Of a stretch of DNA of 64,000 nucleotides, positions 47,121-54,675 are shown one piece after another; the first letter of the stretch is position 1, and every line of letters begins with the position of its first letter. Source of the DNA: CAVOKN01 sp963696505. Its GTDB lineage: Bacteria > Pseudomonadota > Gammaproteobacteria > Burkholderiales > Rhodocyclaceae. The stretch is taken from contig CAVOKN010000005.1 in the NCBI GenBank assembly GCA_963696505.1, forward strand, positions 21,448-85,447. Reading direction: 5' to 3'. The position numbers were made by a program, and so were the translations under genes. The notes under the pieces were generated by a model, which saw nothing but the letters and a program-made list of their open reading frames with translations, was not told the origin of the DNA and searched no databases.

Positions 47121-47912
47121 TCAGGCGGCGTCGGCGTTGCCCAGGGCAGTGGTGTTGAATCCGCCGTCCACGTACATCACTTCGCCGGTCATGCCGCTCG
47201 CCAGGCCCGATAGCAGGAAGGCGCAGGCGTTGCCCACTTCCTCGATGGTGACGTTGCGCCGCAGCGGCGAGTGGCGCTCGTTGTAGGAGAGGAGCTTGCC
47301 GAAGTTGCCAATGCCGGCCGCGGCAAGCGTCCTGATCGGCCCTGCGGAAACCGCATTGACGCGGATTCCCTTGGGGCCCAGGCTCACCGCCATGTAGCGC
47401 ACCGCCGCTTCGAGGCTGGCCTTGGCCATGCCCATGACATTGTAGTTGGGCATGGTGCGCACCGCGCCGAGGTAGGTCAGGGTGACCAGCGACCCCTCGC
47501 GCCCCTGCATCATGGGCAGCGCTGCCTTGGCAAGGGCCGGAAAGCTGTAGGCGCTGATGTCCTGTGAAATGCGGAAGGCCTCGCGGGAAAGCGCTTCGAG
47601 GAAGTCGCCGGCCAAGGCCTCGCGCGGTGCGTAGGCAATGGAATGAACGAGGCCGTCGAGGCCGTCCCAGTGTTTGGCCAAGCCCTCGAACACCGCGTCG
47701 ATCTCGTTATCGTTCGCCACGTCGCAGGGAAAAACCAGCTTGCTGCCGAACTCGGCAGCCATCTCGCCGACGCGGTCGAGGAAGCGCTCGTTCTGATAGG
47801 TGAAGGCGAGTTCTGCGCCTTCCCGGTGAGCGGCGCCGGCCACGCCGTAGGCGATGGAGCGGTTGCTCAGCAGTCCGGTGATGAGAATCTTCTTTCCGGC
47901 AAGAAAGCCCAT
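47121..47912 (-). CDS. fabI: Enoyl-ACP reductase FabI
   Basis: FabI reduces trans-2-enoyl-ACP in fatty-acid synthesis using NAD(P)H. The 263-aa short-chain reductase has the nucleotide-binding LITGLLSNRSIAYGVA, the catalytic YNVMGMAKASLE (Tyr-x6-Lys) and SAGPIRTLAAAGI. The start MGFLAGKKILITG matches the family; an upstream in-frame ATG would add an unrelated tail. It is divergent from the adjacent binding-protein gene. Confidence 0.96.
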   Translation of the reverse strand: MGFLAGKKILITGLLSNRSIAYGVAGAAHREGAELAFTYQNERFLDRVGEMAAEFGSKLVFPCDVANDNEIDAVFEGLAKHWDGLDGLVHSIAYAPREALAGDFLEALSREAFRISQDISAYSFPALAKAALPMMQGREGSLVTLTYLGAVRTMPNYNVMGMAKASLEAAVRYMAVSLGPKGIRVNAVSAGPIRTLAAAGIGNFGKLLSYNERHSPLRRNVTIEEVGNACAFLLSGLASGMTGEVMYVDGGFNTTALGNADAA

Positions 47913-48012
47913 GTCGCTGTTACCTCGCGTTTTGCCTCGGAATGACCGGCGGATTATAGCCGTTCCCGGTGCAGGCGGCCCGCGCGGGGCGCGCATCCGC
48001 TAAACTCCGCCC

Positions 48013-50220
48013 ATGATTTCGGGCACGCGAGGGCTGGCGTTGATTCTTCTGGCGGCATTGCTGCCGGCGGGTTGCGGCGAGGTGTGGAACGACCCCTACC
48101 CGGCGCAGGATCGCGGCCGCAACATCCTGTACACCGCCTTCGTCGACCGCCCCAAGCACCTCGATCCGGTGCAGTCCTACAGCGAGGACGAGATCACTTT
48201 CACGGCGCAGGTGTATGAGCCGCCGCTGCAGTATCACTATCTCAAGCGCCCGTATCAGGTGATACCGGCCACCGCCGTCGAGGTGCCGAAGGCGGCGTAC
48301 CTCAATGCAGACGGCACCCGCCTGCCGGACGATGCCGACGCGGCGCGCATCGCCTACTCGGTCTATGAAATCCGCATCAAGCCGGGAATCCGCTACGCTC
48401 CCCACCCGGCGCTGGCGACGAGCAGCGACGGCAGCCACCGCTACCACGGGCTCACTCCAGGGCAGCTCGACGGGATCTACACGCTTGCCGATTTCCCCGA
48501 GCGCGGCACGCGCGAGCTCAGCGCCGAGGATTACGTCTATCAGATCAAGCGCCTTGCCCATCCGCGGCTGCATTCACCCATCTTCCAGTTGATGAGCGAG
48601 TACGTAGTGGGGCTGAAGGAGTTGGGCGAGGCCCTGCACAAGCACCACGACAGCCTGGCCGAGGACCAGCGCGACGCCTGGATCGACCTGCGGCAGTTTT
48701 CCCTGCCCGGCGTCGAGGTGGTGGACCGCCACACCTACCGCGTGCGGCTCAAGGGCAAATATCCGCAGTTCGTCTATTGGCTCACCATGCCCTTCTTCGC
48801 GCCCATGCCCTGGGAGGCGGACAAGTTCCACAGCCAGCCCGGCATGGCGGACGGCAAGAATCTCACGCTCGATTGGTACCCGATCGGCACCGGTCCCTAC
48901 ATGCTGACCGAGAACAATCCCAACGCGCGCATGGTGCTGGAGCGCAATCCCAACTTCCGCGGCGAGACCTATCCCTGCGAGGGCGAGCCCGGGGATCGTG
49001 GCGATGGCCTGCTGGCCGATTGCGGCAAGCCGCTGCCCTTCATCGACAAGGTGGTGTTCACCCGCGAGAAGGAGCAGATCCCCTACTGGAACAAGTTCCT
49101 GCAGGGTTACTATGATGCCTCTGGCATTTCTTCGGACAGCTTCGACCAGGCCGTTCAGATCGCCGGCTCGGGCGACATCACCCTCACCGACGAGATGCGC
49201 GCCCAGGGCATCAAGCTTCTTACCTCGGTGTCCACCTCGACGTTCTACATGGGCTTCAATTGGCTCGATCCAGTGGTTGGGGGCGCTGCCGGCGGCGAGG
49301 CGGCGGAGCGCGGACGCAAGCTGCGCCAGGCGATCTCGATCGCCGTCGACCAGGAGGAGTTCATCTCCATTTTCCAGAACGGTCGTGGCATCGCAGCCCA
49401 GAGCCCACTGCCTCCGGGCATCTTCGGCTACCGCGAGGGGCGCGAGGGCCTGAATGCCGAGATGTACGACTGGGTGGATGGCGCCCCGCGCCGCAAGGGC
49501 GTCGAGGTGGCGAAGCGTCTGCTGGCGGAAGCGGGGTATCCGGCCGGGCGCGATGCGAAGACCGGCGATCCGCTGGTGATCAACCTGGATTCCACCGCCA
49601 CCGGCGTCGGCGCCAAGTCCCGGGTCGACTGGCTGGTCAAGCAGTTCCAGAAGATCGACGTACAACTCGTGGTGCGCAGCACCGACTACAACCGCTTCCA
49701 GGAAAAGGTGCGCAAGGGCAATACCCAGATTTTCTACTGGGGCTGGAATGCCGACTATCCGGATCCGGAGAACTTCTTCTTCCTGCTCTACGGTCCCCAG
49801 GGCAAGGTCAAGGCCCAGGGCGAGAACGCGGCGAATTACGTCAATGCCGAGTTCGACCGGCTGTTCGAGACGATGAAGGCGATGGACAACGGCCCCGAGC
49901 GCCAGCGCATCATCGACCGCATGGTCGAGATCCTGCGCCACGACGCGCCCTGGGTGTGGGGCTTCCATCCCAAGGACTATTCGCTGCACCATCAATGGTT
50001 GTTCAACCGCAAGCCGACCAAGGTGGGCAACAACACGCTCAAGTACCAGCGTGTCGACACGCCATTGCGCGCGACCCTGCGCAGCGAATGGAACCGTCCG
50101 CTGCTGTGGCCGCTGCTGCTGATGGCGCTGCTGCTCGGGGCCTCGGTGCTGCCGGCGGTGCGGGTGTGGCGCCGTCGCGAGCGGGCACGGGTGCGGGAGG
50201 GCATCTCCGCTGCGGCTTGA
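48013..50220 (+). CDS. ABC-type peptide/oligopeptide substrate-binding lipoprotein with C-terminal membrane helix
   Basis: The 735-aa family-5 solute-binding protein has a lipobox (LLPAGCGE) giving a lipoprotein at Cys21. Typical features are RPKHLDPVQSYSEDE, WYPIGTGPYMLTENNPNARM, LRQAISIAVDQEEFI and IFYWGWNADYPDPENFFFLL. It is longer than usual (about 550) and ends in an extra membrane helix (LLWPLLLMALLLGASVLPAV) plus a basic tail. No permease or ATPase follows, thrS being next. A double-anchored binding protein without local transporter partners is unusual. Confidence 0.8.
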   Translation: MISGTRGLALILLAALLPAGCGEVWNDPYPAQDRGRNILYTAFVDRPKHLDPVQSYSEDEITFTAQVYEPPLQYHYLKRPYQVIPATAVEVPKAAYLNADGTRLPDDADAARIAYSVYEIRIKPGIRYAPHPALATSSDGSHRYHGLTPGQLDGIYTLADFPERGTRELSAEDYVYQIKRLAHPRLHSPIFQLMSEYVVGLKELGEALHKHHDSLAEDQRDAWIDLRQFSLPGVEVVDRHTYRVRLKGKYPQFVYWLTMPFFAPMPWEADKFHSQPGMADGKNLTLDWYPIGTGPYMLTENNPNARMVLERNPNFRGETYPCEGEPGDRGDGLLADCGKPLPFIDKVVFTREKEQIPYWNKFLQGYYDASGISSDSFDQAVQIAGSGDITLTDEMRAQGIKLLTSVSTSTFYMGFNWLDPVVGGAAGGEAAERGRKLRQAISIAVDQEEFISIFQNGRGIAAQSPLPPGIFGYREGREGLNAEMYDWVDGAPRRKGVEVAKRLLAEAGYPAGRDAKTGDPLVINLDSTATGVGAKSRVDWLVKQFQKIDVQLVVRSTDYNRFQEKVRKGNTQIFYWGWNADYPDPENFFFLLYGPQGKVKAQGENAANYVNAEFDRLFETMKAMDNGPERQRIIDRMVEILRHDAPWVWGFHPKDYSLHHQWLFNRKPTKVGNNTLKYQRVDTPLRATLRSEWNRPLLWPLLLMALLLGASVLPAVRVWRRRERARVREGISAAA

Positions 50221-50337
50221 GCCGGAGCGGGCCTCGTGGGAGAATTCGGCATCGATGATTCTTGCGGCCGAGAACCCGGTCATGTTCCGAACTTGCCCCA
50301 CTCTCATCCGGCATCATTGAGCCCCCACGATTGAACG

Positions 50338-50366
50338 AAAAGTGCGGCCCGACCGCACTTTTTTTT
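50338..50366 (+). terminator. Strong terminator or attenuator before thrS
   Basis: Ten-bp arms AAAAGTGCGG (50338-50347) and CCGCACTTTT (50353-50362) have a CCCGA loop and continue into eight T. It lies 15 bp before the thrS start, so it either ends the upstream gene or controls thrS by attenuation. Confidence 0.85.
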
Positions 50367-50381
50367 GCCAGGAAGTCCGCC

Positions 50382-52295
50382 ATGTCTGTTGTCGTAACGC
50401 TTCCCGATGGTTCGCAGAAGTCTTTCGATCGCCCGGTCACGGTGGCCGATGTGGCAGGCGCCATCGGCCCCGGCCTGGCCAAGGCGGCGCTCGCCGCCGA
50501 GGTGGACGGCCGCTTGGTGGACACCTCGTTTCGCATCGAGCAGGACGCGAAACTCGCCATCGTCACGGCCAAGGATGTCCGCGGGCTGGAGATCCTGCGC
50601 CACTCGACGGCTCACCTGCTGGCCTATGCGGTGAAGGAATTGTTCCCCGACGCCCAGGTGACCATCGGGCCGGTGATCGACAACGGCTTCTACTATGACT
50701 TCTCCTACCAGCGGCCCTTCACGCCCGAGGACCTGGCGAAGATCGAGCAGCGCATGCAAGAACTGGCGAAGAAGGACTTCCCGGTGACGCGGGAAGTGTG
50801 GCAGCGCGACAAGGCGGTCGAGTTCTTCAAGGGCATGGGCGAGCATTACAAGGCCGAGATCATCGCCTCGATTCCGGCAGCGGAGGACGTGTCGCTCTAC
50901 CGCGAAGGCGATTTCATCGACCTCTGCCGCGGCCCCCACGTGCCCGCCACCGGCCGGCTGAAGGTGTTCAAGCTGATGAAGGTGGCCGGCGCCTACTGGC
51001 GCGGCGACTCGAAGAACGAGATGCTCCAGCGGATTTACGGCACCGCCTGGGCCGCCAGGGAAGAGCAGGATGCCTACCTCCGCATGCTTGAGGAGGCGGA
51101 AAAGCGCGACCATCGGCGGCTGGCGCGCCAGCTCGACCTGTTCCACCTCCAGGAAGAATCGCCCGGCATGGTGTTCTGGCACGCGAAGGGCTGGGTCGTC
51201 TGGCAGGAGATCGAGCAGTACATGCGCCGCGTCATCCGCCAGCACGGCTACCAGGAGGTGAAAACGCCCCAGGTCATGGATCGCAGCCTGTGGGAGCGCT
51301 CCGGGCACTGGCAGATGTATGCCGAAAACATGTTCACGACGCGCGCCGAGGAGCGCGAGTACGCGGTCAAGCCGATGAACTGCCCCGGCCACATCCAGAT
51401 CTTCAACCAGGGCATCAAGAGCTACCGAGACCTGCCGCTGCGCATCGCGGAGTTTGGCTCCTGCCACCGCAACGAGCCCTCGGGTTCGCTTCACGGCCTG
51501 ATGCGGGTGCGCGGTTTCGTGCAGGACGACGCCCACATCTTCTGCAGCGAAGAGCAGATCCTCTCCGAATCCTCCGCCTTCATCGATCTGCTGCGGGGCG
51601 TGTACGCTGACTTTGGCTTCACCGACATCCTGGTGAAGCTGTCCACGCGGCCGGCGAAGCGCATCGGCGCCGACGAGGTCTGGGATCGCGCCGAGGCATC
51701 GCTTGCCCAGGCGCTCGACGCCAAAGGATTGACCTACGACCTTCAGCCAGGCGAGGGGGCCTTCTACGGCCCGAAGATCGAGTTCTCGCTCAAGGACTGC
51801 CTCAATCGCGTCTGGCAGTGCGGCACGCTGCAACTCGACTTCTCGCTGCCGGACCGCCTCGGTGCCGAGTACGTAGCGGAGGACAACAGCCGCCGCACGC
51901 CGGTCATGCTGCACCGGGCGATCCTGGGCTCGATGGAGCGGTTCATCGGCATCCTGATCGAGCACCATGCAGGCGCCTTTCCGCTCTGGCTGGCACCGGT
52001 GCAGGCAGTGGTGATGAACATCTCCGAGGGACAGGCTGACTACGCTCTTGCCGTGGCGGAAAAGCTGCAGCAAGCCGGATTCCGAGTCGAAACGGATTTG
52101 CGGAACGAAAAAATTAACTATAAAATACGCGAACATAGCATGCAGAAGCTGCCATACCAGATCGTCGTCGGCGACAAGGAAAAGGCGGCGGAGCTGGTTG
52201 CCGTGCGGGCCCGGGGCGGTCACGACCTCGGGCAAATGTCCCTCGAAGCCTTGGTCGATCGCCTGCGTAGCGAGCGCGAACAGCGAGGCGCGTGA
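50382..52295 (+). CDS. thrS: Threonyl-tRNA synthetase
   Basis: The 637-aa class II synthetase has an N-terminal TGS domain (VVTLPDGSQKSFDRPVTV), an editing domain with HSTAHLLAYAVK, the catalytic core with motif 2 FGSCHRNEPSGSLHGL and VRGFVQDDAHIF, and a C-terminal anticodon-binding domain. Length is normal. The ATG at 50382 lies just past a terminator-like hairpin. It begins the thrS-infC-rpmI-rplT-pheST-ihfA order. Confidence 0.97.
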   Translation: MSVVVTLPDGSQKSFDRPVTVADVAGAIGPGLAKAALAAEVDGRLVDTSFRIEQDAKLAIVTAKDVRGLEILRHSTAHLLAYAVKELFPDAQVTIGPVIDNGFYYDFSYQRPFTPEDLAKIEQRMQELAKKDFPVTREVWQRDKAVEFFKGMGEHYKAEIIASIPAAEDVSLYREGDFIDLCRGPHVPATGRLKVFKLMKVAGAYWRGDSKNEMLQRIYGTAWAAREEQDAYLRMLEEAEKRDHRRLARQLDLFHLQEESPGMVFWHAKGWVVWQEIEQYMRRVIRQHGYQEVKTPQVMDRSLWERSGHWQMYAENMFTTRAEEREYAVKPMNCPGHIQIFNQGIKSYRDLPLRIAEFGSCHRNEPSGSLHGLMRVRGFVQDDAHIFCSEEQILSESSAFIDLLRGVYADFGFTDILVKLSTRPAKRIGADEVWDRAEASLAQALDAKGLTYDLQPGEGAFYGPKIEFSLKDCLNRVWQCGTLQLDFSLPDRLGAEYVAEDNSRRTPVMLHRAILGSMERFIGILIEHHAGAFPLWLAPVQAVVMNISEGQADYALAVAEKLQQAGFRVETDLRNEKINYKIREHSMQKLPYQIVVGDKEKAAELVAVRARGGHDLGQMSLEALVDRLRSEREQRGA

Positions 52296-52341
52296 GCACC
52301 GCAGAAGGCAGCGTTTTTTCGTTTTTCCGGAGGCTTGAACC

Positions 52342-52872
52342 ATCGCTCAGAACAAGGCGCAGCGCGTCAACAACGAGATAACTTCCCCCGAGATCCGCTT
52401 GATCGGGGAAGACGGCGAACAGGTCGGCATCGTGCCGATACAGCAGGCGTTGGGAATGGCCGAGGAGGCTGGTGTCGATCTGGTGGAGATCGCGCCGACG
52501 GCAACGCCGCCGGTATGCCGCCTGATGGACTTCGGCAAGTTCAAGTACTACGAGGCGAAGAAAGCCCACGAGGCCAAGCTCAAGCAGAAGCAGATCCAGG
52601 TCAAGGAGATCAAGTTCCGGCCCGGCACCGACGAGGGCGATTACCAGATCAAGCTACGCAACTTGATCAAGTTCCTTCAGGAGGGTGACAAGACCAAGAT
52701 CACGCTGCGCTTCCGCGGCCGCGAAATGGCGCACCAGGAGTTCGGGATTCGGCTGCTGGAGCGGGTGAAGGCCGATCTGGAGCCTTACGGAACGGTGGAG
52801 CAGTTTCCGAAGATGGAGGGGCGCCAGCTCATCATGGTGCTGGCCCCGATCAAGAAGCAGGTGAAGGTCTGA
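52342..52872 (+). CDS. infC: Translation initiation factor IF-3, ATC start
   Basis: IF-3 stops 70S formation and checks start codons. The 176-aa protein begins IAQNKAQRVNNEITSPEIRL, the full family N-terminus, which requires initiation at the rare ATC codon (52342-52344). A GGAGG ribosome site lies 9-13 nt upstream. Rare AUU/AUC starts in infC are the classic basis of autoregulation, because IF-3 discriminates against its own start. The C-terminal domain (KFRPGTDEGDYQIKLRN, RFRGREMAHQEFG) is normal. Confidence 0.96.
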   Translation: MAQNKAQRVNNEITSPEIRLIGEDGEQVGIVPIQQALGMAEEAGVDLVEIAPTATPPVCRLMDFGKFKYYEAKKAHEAKLKQKQIQVKEIKFRPGTDEGDYQIKLRNLIKFLQEGDKTKITLRFRGREMAHQEFGIRLLERVKADLEPYGTVEQFPKMEGRQLIMVLAPIKKQVKV

Positions 52873-53014
52873 GTTTTTTGCGGCATGCCGATGGCGTGCC
52901 GGCGGTGCCAGGTGCAGCGATGCGCGCTGGCGTTCAACTAGTGGCGAGGGTAGGCAAGCGCTCCCAAGACTGCAGGGAGCCACCTGAAGCCATGACATAA
53001 AGGAGTAGTCGGAA

Positions 53015-53212
53015 ATGCCCAAGATGAAGACCAAGAGCGGGGCCGCCAAGCGCTTCAAGGTGCGCGCTAGCGGCAGCATCAAGCGCTCGCAGGCGTTCAA
53101 GCGTCACATCCTCACCAAGAAGACCAGCAAGCGCATCCGCCAGTTGCGCGGCAGCGCTGAGATCCATGCCACCGACATCCGTTCGGTGCGCGCCATGCTG
53201 CCGTATGCCTGA
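53015..53212 (+). CDS. rpmI: Ribosomal protein bL35
   Basis: The 65-aa basic protein starts MPKMKTKSGAAKRFKVR and contains the HILTKKTSKRIRQLRG core of bL35, a large-subunit protein. An AAAGGAG ribosome site lies upstream. It is followed by rplT after 12 bp. The 142-bp gap from infC may hold the leader used for L20 autoregulation, though no fold was established. Confidence 0.97.
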   Translation: MPKMKTKSGAAKRFKVRASGSIKRSQAFKRHILTKKTSKRIRQLRGSAEIHATDIRSVRAMLPYA

Positions 53213-53224
53213 GGAGAGATCTAG

Positions 53225-53584
53225 ATGCCCCGAGTCAAACGTGGTGTGACGGCGCGCGCCCGTCACAAGAAGGTCCTGGACCAGGCCAAGGGTTACCGCG
53301 GCCGCCGCAGCACCGTCTATCGCATCGCCAAGGAGGCGGTGATGAAGGCGGGGCAGTACGCCTACCGCGATCGCCGCCAGCGCAAGCGCCAGTTCCGCGC
53401 CCTGTGGATCGCCCGCATCAACGCCGCGGCGCGCGAACTCGGCCTGACCTACAGCACGCTGATGCACGGCTTGAAGAAGGCCGCCGTCGAAGTGGACCGC
53501 AAGGTGCTTGCCGATCTGGCCGTGATGGACAAGCCAGCGTTCGCCAAGATCGCCGACCAGGCCAAGGCTGGACTCGGCGTCTGA
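53225..53584 (+). CDS. rplT: Ribosomal protein bL20
   Basis: The 119-aa basic protein begins MPRVKRGVTARARHKKVLDQ and contains YRGRRSTVYRIAKEAVMK and LWIARINAAARELG. bL20 is an early 23S rRNA assembly protein and, in relatives, represses the rpmI-rplT mRNA. It is directly coupled to rpmI and followed by a terminator. Confidence 0.97.
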   Translation: MPRVKRGVTARARHKKVLDQAKGYRGRRSTVYRIAKEAVMKAGQYAYRDRRQRKRQFRALWIARINAAARELGLTYSTLMHGLKKAAVEVDRKVLADLAVMDKPAFAKIADQAKAGLGV

Positions 53585-53603
53585 GGCGGGTCGCCGTGGA
53601 AAG

Positions 53604-53627
53604 AGGAGGCATGGCCTCCTTTTTTTC
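53604..53627 (+). terminator. Terminator or attenuator between rplT and pheS
   Basis: The stem is AGGAGGC (53604-53610) with GCCTCCT (53614-53620), with a 3-nt ATG loop and seven T. It lies 9 bp before the pheS start and could partly attenuate pheST. Confidence 0.8.
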
Positions 53628-53635
53628 CCCTGACC

Positions 53636-54673
53636 ATGGAAAACCTAGAACAACTGGTCGCGCGGGCGACCGCCGAGTTCGGCACCATAGCCGATCCTGC
53701 GCAACTCGAGCAGGCGAAGGCGCGCTATCTGGGCAAGGGCGGGTCGCTCACCGATCTGCTCAAGGGCTTGGGCAAGCTGCCCCCCGAGCAGCGCAAGGCC
53801 GCCGGCGCCGCGATCAACGCCGCCAAGGACGCCATCGAGGGTGCGCTGGAGGCGCGGCGCGGCGCATTGAAGCGCGCCCGGCTGGAAGCGCAACTCGCCG
53901 CCGAGGCGCTGGACGTGACTCTGCCGGGGCGCGGTCTCGGAGTGGGCGGCCTGCATCCGGTGACCCGCACCCTGCTGCGCATCGAGGAGCTGTTCCGCTC
54001 GATTGGCTTCGACGTCGCGGACGGCCCGGAGATCGAGACTGACTTCCACAACTTCACTGCGCTCAACACGCCTGAGAACCACCCCGCACGCTCGATGCAC
54101 GACACCTTCTACATCGAGAACGCGCCGGGTCTGCTGCTGCGCACCCACACCAGCCCGATACAGGTGCGCTACATGCAGGCGCACCATGCGCCGGTGAAGG
54201 TGATTGCGCCGGGCCGCGTCTATCGCGTCGACTCCGACGCCACGCATTCGCCGATGTTCCATCAGGTCGAAGGGCTGTGGGTGGACGAGAACGTGAGCTT
54301 CGCCGACCTGAAGGGCGTGCTGACCGACTTCCTGCGCCGCTTCTTCGAGAAGGACGATCTGCGGGTGCGCTTCCGGCCCTCGTTCTTCCCCTTCACCGAG
54401 CCGTCCGCAGAAGTGGACATGGGCTGCGTGTTCTGCGACGAGGGTGGCCAGCCCCGCGGTTGCCGCGTGTGCAGCCACACCGGCTGGCTGGAGATCGCCG
54501 GCAGCGGCATGGTCCACCCCAATGTACTCAAGCACGTCGGGATCGACAGCGAGAAGTACACCGGCTTCGCTTTTGGCATGGGGCCCGACCGCCTCACCAT
54601 GCTGCGCTACGGTGTCAACGATCTGCGCCTGTTCTTCGATGGCGACCTGCGTTTCCTCAGTCAATTCAGATAA
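53636..54673 (+). CDS. pheS: Phenylalanyl-tRNA synthetase alpha subunit
   Basis: The 345-aa subunit carries the catalytic class II core: GLHPVTRTLLRIEELFRSIGF, then HPARSMHDTFY, LRTHTSPIQVRYM, and motif 3 GFAFGMGPDRLTMLRYG. An N-terminal coiled coil binds tRNA. It lies 2 bp from pheT. A hairpin precedes it. Confidence 0.97.
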   Translation: MENLEQLVARATAEFGTIADPAQLEQAKARYLGKGGSLTDLLKGLGKLPPEQRKAAGAAINAAKDAIEGALEARRGALKRARLEAQLAAEALDVTLPGRGLGVGGLHPVTRTLLRIEELFRSIGFDVADGPEIETDFHNFTALNTPENHPARSMHDTFYIENAPGLLLRTHTSPIQVRYMQAHHAPVKVIAPGRVYRVDSDATHSPMFHQVEGLWVDENVSFADLKGVLTDFLRRFFEKDDLRVRFRPSFFPFTEPSAEVDMGCVFCDEGGQPRGCRVCSHTGWLEIAGSGMVHPNVLKHVGIDSEKYTGFAFGMGPDRLTMLRYGVNDLRLFFDGDLRFLSQFR

Positions 54674-54675
54674 GC

